Assembly: GCA_013416455.1 (NCBI GenBank)
Contig: JACCES010000004.1
Span: 186,001-250,000 of the forward strand
DNA from: Alcaligenaceae bacterium
GTDB lineage: Bacteria; Pseudomonadota; Gammaproteobacteria; Burkholderiales; Burkholderiaceae_B
DNA length: 64,000 nt
Reading direction: 5' to 3'
Shown here: positions 39,084-49,585 of the stretch, piece by piece
How positions within the stretch are numbered: the first letter of the stretch is position 1
How the letters are laid out: each line of letters starts with the position of its first letter
Translations under genes and position numbers: made by a program
Notes under the pieces: generated by a model
Database searches by the model: none
Seen by the model: only the letters and a program-made list of their open reading frames with translations
What the model was told of the DNA's origin: nothing

Positions 39084-39785
39084 TCAGGCGCCCAGATAGG
39101 CCTTGCGCACTTCGTCGTTGGACAGAAGATTGGGGCCGGTGTCGGCCAGCACGACCTTGCCGGTTTCGAGCACGTAGCCGCGATCGGCCACCTGCAGCGC
39201 CTTGTTGGCGTTCTGTTCGACCAGGAAGACCGTGACGCCCTGCTCGCGTATGGTCTGGATGATCTCGAAGATCTGCGCGATGATCAGCGGCGCCAGGCCC
39301 AGCGTGGGTTCATCGAGCAGCAGCAGTTTCGGCTCGGTCATCAGCGCCCGGCCGATCGCCAGCATCTGCTGTTCGCCGCCCGACATCGTGCCGGCCCGCT
39401 GGCCGGCACGTTCCTTGAGCCGAGGAAACAAGGTGTAGACGCGGTCCATTCCGGCTTCGACCTGCTGCTTGTTCAGGAAGAAGCCGCCCATCTTCAGGTT
39501 CTCGGCCACCGTCAGATCGGAAAACACTCTGCGCCCTTCCGGCGAGATGGCGATGCCCTTCTGCATGATGGTGTGGGTGGGCTGCCGGGTGATGTCCTCG
39601 CCTTCGAACAGCACGGAACCGCTGCGGGCCCGCGGTGAGCCGCAGACCGTCATCAGCAGCGTGGTCTTGCCCGCGCCGTTGGCGCCGATCAGGGTCACGA
39701 TCTCGCCCTGATCGACTTCGACCGAGACGTCATTCAGGGCCTGTATCGCCCCGTAGTATGTGTGGATGTTCTGCAGCTTGAGCAC
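39084..39785 (-). CDS. livF: Branched-chain amino acid ABC transporter ATPase LivF
   Basis: 233 residues. Walker A is GANGAGKTT, the ABC signature MSGGEQQMLAIGRAL, and Walker B LLLLDEPTLGLAP. It starts with GTG overlapping the livG stop by one base (TAGTG). It is the last gene of livHMGF on this strand and energises the LivHM permease with LivG. Confidence 0.95.
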   Translation of the reverse strand: MLKLQNIHTYYGAIQALNDVSVEVDQGEIVTLIGANGAGKTTLLMTVCGSPRARSGSVLFEGEDITRQPTHTIMQKGIAISPEGRRVFSDLTVAENLKMGGFFLNKQQVEAGMDRVYTLFPRLKERAGQRAGTMSGGEQQMLAIGRALMTEPKLLLLDEPTLGLAPLIIAQIFEIIQTIREQGVTVFLVEQNANKALQVADRGYVLETGKVVLADTGPNLLSNDEVRKAYLGA

Positions 39786-40552
39786 TACTCTTCCCCCAGG
39801 TATGCCTTGATCACGCGAGGATCCGAGCGGACCTCTTCTGGAGCGCCGGTGGTGATGGGCTTGCCGTGCTCCATCACCATGATGCGGTCCGACACGCCCA
39901 TCACCAGGCTCATGTCGTGCTCGATGAGCAGCACGGCCACGGCGAATTCCCTGCGCAGCTGGTCGATCAATTGCTGCAGGTCGCGTTTTTCCTGGGGGTT
40001 GAGGCCCGCGGCAGGCTCGTCGAGCATGAGCAGCCGCGGCTGGGTGATCATGCAGCGGGCGATTTCCAGACGCCTCTGGTGGCCATAGGCCAGATTGCCG
40101 GCTTCGCGGTTGGCGTATTCACGGATATCCATGAAGTCCAGCCACTTGACCGCATTATCGAGCGCTCCGGCCTCGGAATTCCGATAGGCGGGCGTCTTGA
40201 GCAGGCCGGAAAGCAGATTGGTGTTGATGTGCTGGTGCTGAGCCACCAGCAGATTCTCGAGCACCGTCAGGTTCTTGAACAGGCGGACATTCTGGAATGT
40301 GCGCACCAGCCCGTGGCGGGCCACCTTGTGGCTGGGCATGCCGTGAATGGGCTTGCCATCCATGGAAATCCGGCCGCTGGTCGGTTTGTAGAACCCGCCC
40401 ACGCAGTTGAACACGGTGGTCTTGCCGGCCCCGTTGGGGCCGATGATTGCAAAGACTTCATCGTTGCGGACATCGAAAGCCACGCCATCGACCGCCAGCA
40501 GGCCGCCGAAACGCATGCTGAGATCCGATACTTCCAGCAGGACCTTGCTCAT
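39785..40552 (-). CDS. livG: Branched-chain amino acid ABC transporter ATPase LivG
   Basis: 255 residues. Walker [10 protein letters not shown], the LivG-specific Q-loop region [17 protein letters not shown], signature [15 protein letters not shown] and Walker [14 protein letters not shown] are all intact. The start overlaps the livM stop as ATGA. It pairs with LivF in the HAAT-family importer. Confidence 0.95.
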   Translation of the reverse strand: MSKVLLEVSDLSMRFGGLLAVDGVAFDVRNDEVFAIIGPNGAGKTTVFNCVGGFYKPTSGRISMDGKPIHGMPSHKVARHGLVRTFQNVRLFKNLTVLENLLVAQHQHINTNLLSGLLKTPAYRNSEAGALDNAVKWLDFMDIREYANREAGNLAYGHQRRLEIARCMITQPRLLMLDEPAAGLNPQEKRDLQQLIDQLRREFAVAVLLIEHDMSLVMGVSDRIMVMEHGKPITTGAPEEVRSDPRVIKAYLGEE

Positions 40553-41778
40553 CGTTTCAACTCCACATGGGGACGCTTCATGGGCAACAGGCCTTGCGGA
40601 CGCCACATCATCATCAGAACCATCACCAGACCGAAGATCATCATCCGGTACTCGGCGAACTCGCGGGCGACTTCGGGGAGCACCGTGAGCACGATGGCCG
40701 CCAGAATGACGCCCACCTGCGAGCCCATGCCGCCGAGCACGACGATGGCCAGTATCAGCGCGGATTCGAGGAAGGTGAAGGATTCCGGATTCACCAGCCC
40801 CTGGCGGGCCGCGAAGAAGGCACCGCCGAAGCCGGCGAACACCGCCCCCATGGTAAAGGCCGAAAGCTTGATATTGGTGGGATTCAGCCCCAGGGAGCGG
40901 CAGGCGATCTCGTCTTCGCGCAGCGCTTCCCAGGCGCGGCCCACCGGCATGCGGATGACGCGGTTGGACACGAACAGCGTGATCAGGGCCAGCGCCAGCG
41001 CCATCAGGTACAGATAGATGATGACGTCCATGTTGTTGAACTGCCAGCCCATGAAGTCGTGGAAGGTGGTTTCGCCTTCGGGCGCGCGCCGGGTCATGGG
41101 CATGCCGAACACCGTGGGCTTGGGAATGCCCGAGATACCGTCCGGCCCGCCGGTGAAATCGTAGAGGTTGATCAGCAGCAGCCGGATGATCTCGCCGAAC
41201 CCCAGGGTGACGATGGCCAGGTAGTCGCCGCGCAGCCGCAATACCGGAAAGCCCAGCAGGTAGCCGAAGATGCCGGCCATGAGCCCGGCCATGGGCAAGG
41301 CTTCCCAGAAGCCCCAGCCGGCCCAGTGATACAGCAGCGCGTAGGTGTAGGCGCCCACCGCATAGAAGCCGACGAAACCGAGATCGAGCAGCCCGGCGAA
41401 CCCCACCACGATGTTCAGGCCCAGGCCCAGCATGACGTAGATGAGCACGAGCGTGGCGATATCGACTTCCGCCCTGCCCGTGAAGAAGGGCCAGATCAGC
41501 GCGATGGCGATCAGCAGCACGATGGCCCCCCGGCGGGCCTTGTCGTTGAGCACCGGCATGCGCAGGCGGCCGCTGCGCATGCCCATCAGCCGCGCCAGCC
41601 CCGGCCGGATGAAAGCCTGGAAGACGAACACGATGCCCATGCCGATAAGCACCAGATCCCATTCGGGCTCGATATGGGTCTGCATGCCGCTGCGCACGAT
41701 CTGCAGGCCGTATACAGGCGCAATGATCACCCCGGCCATGAGGGCCGCGATGAAGGCATTCTTGATATGACTAGCCAT
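40549..41778 (-). CDS. livM: Branched-chain amino acid ABC permease LivM
   Basis: 409 residues, with eight or more membrane segments and an N-terminal extension typical of proteobacterial Liv[22 protein letters not shown] and [20 protein letters not shown] are family motifs; [21 protein letters not shown] is the ATPase-coupling loop. The start overlaps the livH stop by one base. Confidence 0.95.
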   Translation of the reverse strand: MASHIKNAFIAALMAGVIIAPVYGLQIVRSGMQTHIEPEWDLVLIGMGIVFVFQAFIRPGLARLMGMRSGRLRMPVLNDKARRGAIVLLIAIALIWPFFTGRAEVDIATLVLIYVMLGLGLNIVVGFAGLLDLGFVGFYAVGAYTYALLYHWAGWGFWEALPMAGLMAGIFGYLLGFPVLRLRGDYLAIVTLGFGEIIRLLLINLYDFTGGPDGISGIPKPTVFGMPMTRRAPEGETTFHDFMGWQFNNMDVIIYLYLMALALALITLFVSNRVIRMPVGRAWEALREDEIACRSLGLNPTNIKLSAFTMGAVFAGFGGAFFAARQGLVNPESFTFLESALILAIVVLGGMGSQVGVILAAIVLTVLPEVAREFAEYRMMIFGLVMVLMMMWRPQGLLPMKRPHVELKR

Positions 41779-42701
41779 TACACTTTTTCCACTTCGGGTT
41801 TGCCGAGAAGCCCTGTCGGCCTGAACAGCAGGATGAACACCAGCAGGCTGAACGCGACGATATCCTTGTACTGCGAGGAGATGTACGCGGCGGCAAAGGT
41901 CTCGGCCAGACCCAGCAGCACGCCGCCGAGCATGGCGCCCGGGATGCTGCCGATCCCGCCCAGCACGGCGGCCGTGAAGGCCTTGATGCCGGCAAGAAAG
42001 CCGATGAAGGGATTGAGCTTGCCGATGGCCAGCGCAATGAGCACGCCCCCGACCGCGGCCAGCATGGCACCGACCACGAAGGTGAAGGAAATGATCTTGT
42101 TGGTGTCGATGCCCAGCAGGTTGGCCATGCGCAGATCCTGCGAGCAGGCGCGCGAGGCTCGGCCCAGGCGGGAATGCTTGATGTACAGATGCAGCATGAT
42201 CATGAGGACGACGGTGACCAGGATGATCATGATCCGCGAGTACGGCGCGGTGATGGTGTAGTCGCCCACATTCACCTGCAGCGCGCCGGTGATGAGCGCG
42301 GGCACGGCCATGTCGCGGGCGCCCTGCCCGATGGCCACCCAGTTCTGCAGGAAGATGGACATGCCGATGGCTGAGATCAGCGGCACCAGACGCGGCCCGC
42401 CGCGCAGCGGGGCGTAGGCGACCTTTTCCACGGCATAGCCGTACACGGCCGTGACCAGCACGGCGACGATCAGCATGAGCAGGATGATGAGCGCCACGGG
42501 CAGGCCCGCACTGACGCCGATGGCCGATAGCGTGACCAGGCCCACGTAGGCGCCGATCATGTAGATTTCACCGTGTGCGAAATTGATCATTCCGATGATG
42601 CCATAGACCATTGTGTAGCCGATGGCGATCAGCGCATAAATGGCGCCGAGCGACAGCCCATTGAAGAACTGCTGCAATAGTTGGGGTATGAATTCAGGCA
42701 T
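41778..42701 (-). CDS. livH: Branched-chain amino acid ABC permease LivH
   Basis: 307 residues. The motif [20 protein letters not shown] near the N-terminus and the coupling loop [20 protein letters not shown] are characteristic. It starts at 42701, giving [20 protein letters not shown]; the extra upstream residues to 42773 cross the terminator hairpin and are not coding. Downstream of livJ past that hairpin. Confidence 0.95.
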   Translation of the reverse strand: MPEFIPQLLQQFFNGLSLGAIYALIAIGYTMVYGIIGMINFAHGEIYMIGAYVGLVTLSAIGVSAGLPVALIILLMLIVAVLVTAVYGYAVEKVAYAPLRGGPRLVPLISAIGMSIFLQNWVAIGQGARDMAVPALITGALQVNVGDYTITAPYSRIMIILVTVVLMIMLHLYIKHSRLGRASRACSQDLRMANLLGIDTNKIISFTFVVGAMLAAVGGVLIALAIGKLNPFIGFLAGIKAFTAAVLGGIGSIPGAMLGGVLLGLAETFAAAYISSQYKDIVAFSLLVFILLFRPTGLLGKPEVEKV

Positions 42702-42751
42702 AGAACGGAATTCCACAATGTCGGCCCGCCGGTAAGAGGCCGACCAGGGAA

Positions 42752-42782
42752 GAAAAAGGCTCCAGCCGGGCACGGCTGGAGC
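42752..42782 (-). terminator. Intrinsic terminator/attenuator between livJ and livH
   Basis: On the minus strand GCTCCAGCC, a 6-base loop and GGCTGGAGC form a perfect 9-bp stem followed by CTTTTTCTT. It begins 15 bp after the livJ stop and ends about 50 bp before livH. Confidence 0.75.
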
Positions 42783-42797
42783 GCTGTACGCTGCGGA

Positions 42798-43916
42798 TTA
42801 CTTTTCGAGCTGGTTCATGTTGCCTTTGTCGTCCACCTTGTAGACGGCGAACTCGAATTCCTTCAGATCCCCTTTTTCGTCGTATTCGACCTTGCCGATG
42901 GCGGTGTTGAAACTGGCCTTGTGCATGTGGTCGGCAACTTTTTCGGGATCTTCGCCCACGGTGTTGATGCTCTCGACGAGAATCTGCACCGCCGCGTAGG
43001 CCGGCATGGTGAAGGCGCCGTCGGGGCTGCGCTTGTAGGTCTTGAAGTGTTCGAGAATCTGCTCATTGCCGGCCAGCTTGGTGAAGTCGGCTGGCAGTGT
43101 CACCAGCAGGCCCTCGGAGGCCGGCCCCGCGATCGCGACGAGGTCGGCGTTGGCCACGCCTTCGGGGCCCATGAACTGGGTATTCAGGCCCTGTTCGCGC
43201 GCCTGACGCAGCAGCAGGCCGAGTTCGGCATGATAGCCGCCGAAGTAGATCAGGCCCGGGTTCATGGACTTGAGCTTGGTGATGACCGCGGAATAGTCGC
43301 TGTCGCCGACGTTGATGCCTTCGTACAGCGGGACTTCGACGCCATTCTTGGTCAGGGTGTCGCGCACCTGGCTGGCAATACCGCTGCCGTAGGTCTGCTT
43401 GTCGTGCAGAATGGCGACGGTCTTGGGCTTGAGATCATTGGCGATGTAGCCCGCGGCGAAGGGCCCCTGCTGGTCGTCGCGGCCGATGGTGCGGAAGAAG
43501 TAATGAGGCTTGATGGTATCGGTGACCAGGGGCGACGTGGCTCCCGGAGTGATGGCCACGATGCCTTCGTTCTCGTAGACGTTGACGGCCGGAACCGTGG
43601 TGCCGGAGCAGGCATGCGCCACGGCGAACTTGGCCCCCGAATTGACCACGCGATTGGCGGCCGGCACGGCCTGCTTGGGTTCGCAGCCGTCGTCGATCAG
43701 CAACGGCTCGAGCTTCTTGCCCTTGACCCCCCCGGCCGCATTGATGGCTTCGATCGCGGTGAGGGCACCCGCCTGGATCTGGTCGCCGTACTGGGTGGCA
43801 GGCCCCGTCATGGGCTGGGGAATGCCGATCTTGATGGTTTCGGCATATACACTGCCTGCGAATGCCAGGGCGCCGAGGGCCAGGACAACGGGCTTGACAC
43901 GGATAAATTGCTTCAT
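42798..43916 (-). CDS. livJ: Branched-chain amino acid-binding protein LivJ/LivK type
   Basis: 372 residues. Signal peptide MKQFIRVKPVVLALGALAFA, cut near VYAET. The mature protein begins IKIGIPQPMTGPATQYG and has DDGCEPKQAVPAANRVV, IGRDDQQGPFAAGYI and GDSDYSAVITKLK, a type I periplasmic-binding fold with Leu/Ile/Val-type pocket residues. It is the first gene of the liv operon. The start at 43916 has GGAG upstream; a longer frame to 44036 is not conserved. Confidence 0.94.
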   Translation of the reverse strand: MKQFIRVKPVVLALGALAFAGSVYAETIKIGIPQPMTGPATQYGDQIQAGALTAIEAINAAGGVKGKKLEPLLIDDGCEPKQAVPAANRVVNSGAKFAVAHACSGTTVPAVNVYENEGIVAITPGATSPLVTDTIKPHYFFRTIGRDDQQGPFAAGYIANDLKPKTVAILHDKQTYGSGIASQVRDTLTKNGVEVPLYEGINVGDSDYSAVITKLKSMNPGLIYFGGYHAELGLLLRQAREQGLNTQFMGPEGVANADLVAIAGPASEGLLVTLPADFTKLAGNEQILEHFKTYKRSPDGAFTMPAYAAVQILVESINTVGEDPEKVADHMHKASFNTAIGKVEYDEKGDLKEFEFAVYKVDDKGNMNQLEK

Positions 43917-44132
43917 GCCTGCGGATCTCCAAATGAGTCGCCAGAGAGTGGCTGTCACGTTCTGACTGGAATTGTTACTGCCGATACGGTCGGTCGCGGC
44001 CAGCATATTCTCCGGGTTGCGTCGGGAGACTGTCACTACGGGTATGCCCTAGGGAACGACATTCATCGTTCCGCAGGCATGGAAAGGGCATGGAGCCGTG
44101 TGATTCCGTCAGGGCGGGCGGCTAGCGGAAGC

Positions 44133-44963
44133 TCATGAAAACTCACGGGAAAGTTCGGCGGCGCGCCCGGCGGCCGCCAGCATGGCGGAACGGACGATGC
44201 CGCTGAAATCACGATCGCCAAACACCCCCAGCGCCGCCGCCGTGGTGCCCCCCTTGGAAGTCACCCGCTCGCGCAAGGTGGCGAGATCCTCGGCGGAAAG
44301 CGCGGCCAGCTGGGTGGCGCCGGTCACCGTCGCCAGGGCGAGCTTGCGCGCCGTGGCGGGCTCCATTCCCTGCTCCATGGCGGCCGCGATCATGGCTTCG
44401 AGAAACAGGAACACATAAGCCGGCCCGCTGCCGGACAGCGAAGTCACCACGTCGATGTCGTGATCGCTTTCTACCCAGACGACTTCGCCCACCGCCTTGA
44501 ACAGTTGTTCGACCTGGGCTTTTTCAGTCTCGCTCACGCCGCTGCCGGCCATGAGGCCGGTGGCGCCCGCGGCGATCAGGGCCGGTGTGTTGGGCATGCT
44601 GCGCACGAGGCGCGTCCAGGGCTGCCCGGGCGAGCCCAGCCACTGTGCCAGCGTTTCGGCGGAGATCCCGGCGGCGATGCTGACCACCAGCGTATCCGGC
44701 TGAAGATGGGGGCGCAGCGATGCGACGGCTTCCTTCATGAACTGGGGCTTGACCGCCAGGACCCAGACGCGGCGGCTGGCCAGGCGTTCATCGGCCGCCG
44801 TGGCGGTGGTGCAGCCCTGTTCGGCCCAGGCGGTCAGCGCCGCGGGTTCGATATCGACGACGTGGACGTCATGCGCGCCGCAGCGCTTGCCGATCAGCCC
44901 GGCGCCCAGGGCGGTGGCCATATTGCCGCCACCGATGAAGGCAATGGTGAGTTCGTGGTTCAT
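44133..44963 (-). CDS. proC: Pyrroline-5-carboxylate reductase
   Basis: 276 residues. The NAD(P)-binding start is TIAFIGGGNMATALGAGL; SGSGPAYVFLFLEAM and the C-terminal TSKGGTTAAALGVF complete the family signature. It catalyses the last step of proline synthesis. The ATG at 44963 lacks a clear ribosome binding site; an ATG at 44999 would add 12 residues and is not excluded. It converges on nothing and diverges from ugpB, 227 bp apart. Confidence 0.94.
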   Translation of the reverse strand: MNHELTIAFIGGGNMATALGAGLIGKRCGAHDVHVVDIEPAALTAWAEQGCTTATAADERLASRRVWVLAVKPQFMKEAVASLRPHLQPDTLVVSIAAGISAETLAQWLGSPGQPWTRLVRSMPNTPALIAAGATGLMAGSGVSETEKAQVEQLFKAVGEVVWVESDHDIDVVTSLSGSGPAYVFLFLEAMIAAAMEQGMEPATARKLALATVTGATQLAALSAEDLATLRERVTSKGGTTAAALGVFGDRDFSGIVRSAMLAAAGRAAELSREFS

Positions 44964-45190
44964 GGGCGTGATAGTAGGTTTGATTGGAAATGGCGCCATA
45001 TTGTATGGCTTGCGGCGCCCCGCGTGTCGAACGGGCAGCGGCCGCCCCGCCCCTCCCGCGCAGGGTCGGGCGCATGCCCGCCGGTCACGCCGGTGTCATG
45101 CGCGGCCCATAGACTTCGCAGGCACGGGAATCCGGCGGGAACGGGCCAGCCCCCGCGCCGCCGGCCACGACGCTTACACAGGGGAATCAA

Positions 45191-46504
45191 ATGAGAGTCA
45201 AACTATTGGCGCTTTCCATGGCGGGCCTGCTCGCCGGGGCCGGGGTCGGCGCCACCCATGCGGCCACGGAAATCACTTTCTGGCACTCCATGGAAGGCGC
45301 GCTGGGCGAACGCGTCAACGAACTGGTTGACGGCTTCAACCAGAGCCAGGACGATTACGTCGTGAATGCGGTCTACAAGGGCGCTTACGGTGAATCGATG
45401 AATGCGGGAATTGCGGCATTCCGGGCCGGCAATGCGCCGGACATTCTTCAGGTGTTCGAAGTCGGGACCGCGACCATGATGTATGCCAGAGGCGCCATCA
45501 AGCCGATCCAGGAGATGTCCGAAGAGGCCGGCGACCCGATCGATCCGGCGGGCTTTCTGGGTGCCGTGGCCGGCTATTACTCATCCTCCGACGGCAAGCT
45601 GGTCTCCATGCCCTTCAACAGCTCGACGCCGGTGCTGTACTACAACAAGGATGCCTTCAGGAAGGCCGGGCTCGATCCCGAGAACCCGCCCAAGACCTGG
45701 AAGGCCGTCGCCGAAGCCGGCGGGAAGCTGCGCGAAGCCGGGCTGGAATGCGGCTATACCACCGGCTGGCCGTCCTGGATCCAGATGGAAACCTTCGCCG
45801 CCTGGCACAATGTTCCCTACGCCACACAGGATAACGGCTTCAAGGGGCTGGATGCGCGGCTCGCGCTGGACAACCCCGCCTTCATCAAGCACTTCGAATT
45901 CCTGGCCCGCATGGCCAGGGACGGCTCCTTCACTTACGGCGGGCGCGGCGACGCCCCCAACGCGCTGTTCACTTCCGGACGCTGCGGCATGTTCACAGGG
46001 TCCAGCGGCTCGCGCGCCAACATCATCCGCAATGGCGGCTTCGAGTTCGGCACCTCCAGTCTTCCCTATCATGACGACATCCAGGGCGCTCCGCAGAACA
46101 CCATCATCGGCGGCGCGTCGCTCTGGGTCTTCGCCAAGAAACCGCCCGAGACCTACAAGGGCGTGACCCGGTTCTTCAAGTACATCTCCAGCCCCGAAAA
46201 AGCCGCCCAATGGCATCAGAGCACCGGTTACGTGCCGGTCACGAAGGCTGGCCACGAGGTCACGAGGCAGTCCGGCTTCTATGAACAGAATCCGGGGACG
46301 GAAGTGGCCGTGCTTCAGCTGGATGCCGATACGACCGAGCACTCGCGCGGCATCCGCCTGGGCTTTCTGCCCCAGATCCGCGAGATCGAGGACGGCGAGG
46401 CCGAACGCATCTTCGCCGGTGAGGTCGATGCCGAAACCGGCCTGAAGCGCATGATGGAACGCGGCAACGAATTGCTCAGGCGTTTCGAAGCCAGCGTGAA
46501 GTGA
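45191..46504 (+). CDS. ugpB: sn-Glycerol-3-phosphate-binding protein UgpB
   Basis: 437 residues. Signal peptide [20 protein letters not shown], cut near [25 protein letters not shown] begins the mature fold, and [22 protein letters not shown] and [16 protein letters not shown] are UgpB motifs. It binds glycerol-3-phosphate or glycerophosphodiesters for the UgpAEC importer. GGGGA precedes the ATG. A strong terminator follows 20 bp after the stop. Confidence 0.94.
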   Translation: MRVKLLALSMAGLLAGAGVGATHAATEITFWHSMEGALGERVNELVDGFNQSQDDYVVNAVYKGAYGESMNAGIAAFRAGNAPDILQVFEVGTATMMYARGAIKPIQEMSEEAGDPIDPAGFLGAVAGYYSSSDGKLVSMPFNSSTPVLYYNKDAFRKAGLDPENPPKTWKAVAEAGGKLREAGLECGYTTGWPSWIQMETFAAWHNVPYATQDNGFKGLDARLALDNPAFIKHFEFLARMARDGSFTYGGRGDAPNALFTSGRCGMFTGSSGSRANIIRNGGFEFGTSSLPYHDDIQGAPQNTIIGGASLWVFAKKPPETYKGVTRFFKYISSPEKAAQWHQSTGYVPVTKAGHEVTRQSGFYEQNPGTEVAVLQLDADTTEHSRGIRLGFLPQIREIEDGEAERIFAGEVDAETGLKRMMERGNELLRRFEASVK

Positions 46505-46524
46505 GCGCTCTGGTCTAAAATCCG

Positions 46525-46562
46525 CCGTGAGCGGCCCGCCAATGGGCCGCTCACGGTTTTTT
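46525..46562 (+). terminator. Intrinsic terminator/attenuator between ugpB and ugpA
   Basis: A perfect 13-bp stem (CCGTGAGCGGCCC with GGGCCGCTCACGG, loop GCCAAT) is followed by TTTTTT. It ends only 15 bases before the ugpA ATG, so it would both end most ugpB transcripts and crowd the ugpA ribosome binding site. Confidence 0.85.
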
Positions 46563-46577
46563 CATTTCTGGCCCGCC

Positions 46578-47459
46578 ATGGAAAAGCGCGTAGTTTTCAG
46601 CCACAGGACTCTGCCCTATCTGCTGGTCGCCCCGCAATTGGCGATTACCGTCATCTTTTTCTTTCTTCCCGCGGGCCAGGCCTTGTGGCAGGCCTTCCAT
46701 CTCGAAGATCCCTTCGGGCTGTCGTCCACCTTCGTGGGGCTGGAAAATTTCCGCGACCTGTTCCGGGACGGCGAATATCTGAACTCCTTCAAGGTGACGG
46801 CCATTTTCTCGGCGCTGGTCGCCGTCCTGGGCCTGAGCATTTCCCTGCTGCTGGCCGTCATGGCCAATCGCATCGTGCATGGTTCGGGTTTCTACCGCAA
46901 TCTGCTCATCTGGCCCTATGCCGTGGCAACCGCCGTGGCCGGCGTGCTGTGGCTGTTCCTGTTCTCGCCTTCGGTGGGCATACTCGCGGTTTACATGATG
47001 CAACTCGGCATGGCATGGAACCCGCGGCTGGTCCCCGACGATGCCATGATCCTGGTCGTGCTGGCCGCCGTCTGGAAACAGATTTCCTACAACTTCATTT
47101 TCTTCCTGGCCGGCCTGCAGGCGATTCCGCGTTCGCTGCTCGAAGCGGCGGCCATCGATGGCGCCGGGCCTGTGCGCCGCTTCTGGACCATCGTCTTTCC
47201 CCTGCTCTCCCCCACCACTTTCTTCCTGCTGGTGGTCAACGTAATCTATGCGTTCTTCGACACCTTCGCGATCATCGACATCATGACGCAGGGCGGGCCG
47301 GGAACCTCTACATCAATATTGGTCTACAAAGTATATACAACAGGATTCAAGGGGCTGGATATCGGCTCGTCGGCCGCCCAATCGGTGATACTGATGCTGA
47401 TCGCCATTGCGCTTACGATCGTGCAGTTTCGCTATATCGACCGCAGGGTCAACTATTGA
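46578..47459 (+). CDS. ugpA: Glycerol-3-phosphate ABC permease UgpA
   Basis: 293 residues, six membrane segments. It opens [22 protein letters not shown] like E. coli UgpA, and the EAA loop [20 protein letters not shown] is intact. The ATG at 46578 has no good ribosome binding site because the T-run of the terminator is just upstream. An in-frame GTG at 46527 lies inside the hairpin and seems unlikely. Confidence 0.93.
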   Translation: MEKRVVFSHRTLPYLLVAPQLAITVIFFFLPAGQALWQAFHLEDPFGLSSTFVGLENFRDLFRDGEYLNSFKVTAIFSALVAVLGLSISLLLAVMANRIVHGSGFYRNLLIWPYAVATAVAGVLWLFLFSPSVGILAVYMMQLGMAWNPRLVPDDAMILVVLAAVWKQISYNFIFFLAGLQAIPRSLLEAAAIDGAGPVRRFWTIVFPLLSPTTFFLLVVNVIYAFFDTFAIIDIMTQGGPGTSTSILVYKVYTTGFKGLDIGSSAAQSVILMLIAIALTIVQFRYIDRRVNY

Positions 47460-47542
47460 AGGCTCCCGCCGCAAGGCATGATGACCGCAACGGATGAACG
47501 AAAGACCGCGCGCGCCCAGGGCCGTCGCGGGGAAACAGAAAC

Positions 47543-48382
47543 ATGATAGAGCGGCGCCCCGTCCTGGACGTTTTCTCCCACCTCATCCTCCTGCTGGGTG
47601 TGGCGACGATCGCCTTCCCGCTGTATGTGGCCTTCGTGGCCTCGACCCAGACCGCCCAGGAAGTGGCCCAGGCTCCGATGTCCTTGCTGCCGGGCGGCCA
47701 TTTCCTGGACAACTACACCGCCATCCTCACCGGCGGCGGCCGGGGCCCGGACGTCGCCCGCATGATGTGGGTGAGTTCGGTGATGGCGCTGGTGATCGCC
47801 GTAGGCAAGATCGCCATCTCGATGCTGTCGGCGTTCGCCGTGGTGTATTTCCGCTTCCGGCTGCGCATGTTCTTTTTCTGGATGATCTTCATCACGCTCA
47901 TGCTGCCCGTCGAAGTCCGCATCACCCCGACCTACGAGGTCGTGGCGGGGCTGGGCATGCTCGACAGCTACGCCGGGCTGACGCTGCCGCTGATCGCCTC
48001 GGCCACGGCCACCTTCCTGTTCCGGCAGTTCTTCCTGACCGTGCCGGATGAACTGGTCGAGGCGGCCCGCATCGATGGCGCGGGGCCGATGCGTTTTTTC
48101 AAGGACATTCTGCTGCCCTTGTCCCGGACCAGCATCGCCGCGCTTTTCGTCATCCAGTTCATCTACGGCTGGAACCAGTACCTGTGGCCCCTCATCATGA
48201 CCACCCGGGAAGAAATGTATCCTGTCGTGGTGGGCATCAAGCGCATGATTTCCGGCGGCGATGCCGTCACCGAATGGAACCTGGTCATGGCCACCGCCCT
48301 GCTGGCCATGCTGCCCCCCGCCCTGGTGGTCCTGCTCATGCAGAAATGGTTCGTCAGGGGCCTGATAGACTCCGAAAAATGA
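47543..48382 (+). CDS. ugpE: Glycerol-3-phosphate ABC permease UgpE
   Basis: 279 residues, six membrane segments; the EAA loop is [20 protein letters not shown] and the C-terminal [16 protein letters not shown] matches UgpE. It partners UgpA. It begins 83 bp after ugpA and is 25 bp from ugpC. Confidence 0.94.
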   Translation: MIERRPVLDVFSHLILLLGVATIAFPLYVAFVASTQTAQEVAQAPMSLLPGGHFLDNYTAILTGGGRGPDVARMMWVSSVMALVIAVGKIAISMLSAFAVVYFRFRLRMFFFWMIFITLMLPVEVRITPTYEVVAGLGMLDSYAGLTLPLIASATATFLFRQFFLTVPDELVEAARIDGAGPMRFFKDILLPLSRTSIAALFVIQFIYGWNQYLWPLIMTTREEMYPVVVGIKRMISGGDAVTEWNLVMATALLAMLPPALVVLLMQKWFVRGLIDSEK

Positions 48383-48407
48383 ACGGCGCGCGCCGCATGC
48401 ACCGACT

Positions 48408-49499
48408 ATGGCAACACTGAATTTCAAAGGGGTCAAAAAGACCTATCCTGGCAATGTCGCCGTGATCCACGGGCTGGACATGGCGGTGGCGGATGGGGAA
48501 TTCATTGTGATCGTCGGGCCGTCGGGCTGCGGCAAATCCACCCTGATGCGCATGGTCGCGGGCCTGGAAAGCATCACCGAAGGCGAAATACGGATAGGCG
48601 GCCGGGTCGTGAACGGGCTGGAGCCGGCCGAACGGGACATCGCCATGGTTTTCCAGAACTATGCGCTCTATCCGCACATGTCCGTCTTCGAGAACATGGC
48701 CTATGGCCTGAAGATACGCGGGCTTTCCAGGGACGCCATCCGCGAGCGGGTCGACCGGGCGGCCGGCATCCTGGAACTGAGTCAGTTGCTGGAACGCCGG
48801 CCGCGCCAGCTTTCTGGTGGCCAGCGCCAGCGGGTGGCCATGGGCCGCGCCATCGTCCGCGAGCCCAAGGTATTCCTCTTCGATGAGCCGCTCTCCAACC
48901 TGGACGCCAAGCTGCGCGTGCAGATGCGGCTGGAGATCCAGAAACTGCACCGACGCCTGGGAACGACCAGTCTGTATGTCACGCACGATCAGGTCGAGGC
49001 GATGACGCTGGGGCAGCGCATGATCGTGATGAACGCCGGCGTGGCCGAGCAGATAGGCACGCCCGCGGAAGTCTTCGATCAGCCGGCGTCCACCTTCGTG
49101 GCGGGCTTCATCGGTTCGCCGCCCATGAATTTGATTCCGGTGCGGGTCGATACCCTGCGCCGCGTGCGGGACGAAAAAGGCGTGGGCCTGAACGTGCCGG
49201 GCCGGCTCGTGCCGGCCGGCCTCGAAGACCGCGAATGCTATCTGGGCATGCGGCCGGAACACATGCGCCTGCATGCCCCGGGCATACCCATGGAAATCGA
49301 AATGGTGGAAATACTGGGGTCGGAGCAACTGGTGCACGGCCGCCATGGCGGCACAGTCATCGTGGTCCGCTGCCCCGTGAATGAGACCCGCAGAAACCCG
49401 CTGCGGGCCGGTGAAACCATAGAGGTCGGCGACGACGGCCTGCACCCGCTGCACTGGTTCGACCCCAAGACGGGCAGGCGCATCGACATCGGAGGATGA
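48408..49499 (+). CDS. ugpC: Glycerol-3-phosphate ABC ATPase UgpC
   Basis: 363 residues. Walker [10 protein letters not shown], signature [15 protein letters not shown], Walker [13 protein letters not shown], and a C-terminal TOBE/regulatory domain (from about 240) typical of MalK/UgpC. It energises UgpAE. It starts in GGCAACACTG context without a strong Shine-Dalgarno; the N-terminus [15 protein letters not shown] is conserved. Confidence 0.95.
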   Translation: MATLNFKGVKKTYPGNVAVIHGLDMAVADGEFIVIVGPSGCGKSTLMRMVAGLESITEGEIRIGGRVVNGLEPAERDIAMVFQNYALYPHMSVFENMAYGLKIRGLSRDAIRERVDRAAGILELSQLLERRPRQLSGGQRQRVAMGRAIVREPKVFLFDEPLSNLDAKLRVQMRLEIQKLHRRLGTTSLYVTHDQVEAMTLGQRMIVMNAGVAEQIGTPAEVFDQPASTFVAGFIGSPPMNLIPVRVDTLRRVRDEKGVGLNVPGRLVPAGLEDRECYLGMRPEHMRLHAPGIPMEIEMVEILGSEQLVHGRHGGTVIVVRCPVNETRRNPLRAGETIEVGDDGLHPLHWFDPKTGRRIDIGG

Positions 49500-49518
49500 C
49501 CACGCGCCAAAGCGCAAG

Positions 49519-49571
49519 CCTCGCTGTTTACAGCGAGGTCAAGCGAGGTAACGGGGGCCGCAACCCCCCGT
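49519..49571. terminator. Hairpin pair between convergent ugpC and second livJ
   Basis: CCTCGCTG-TTTA-CAGCGAGG (49519-49538) is a perfect 8-bp stem; ACGGGGG and CCCCCGT (49551-49571) form a second stem. Neither has a long T-run. Their position between two gene ends suggests a bidirectional terminator. Confidence 0.5.
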
Positions 49572-49585
49572 ATGCCGCCCGGATA

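Noticed and set aside
40567-42261. 564-codon plus-strand frame opposite livM and livH
   Set aside because: A reverse-strand shadow with long His/Gln/Asp stretches; the permease genes on the other strand have full family motifs.
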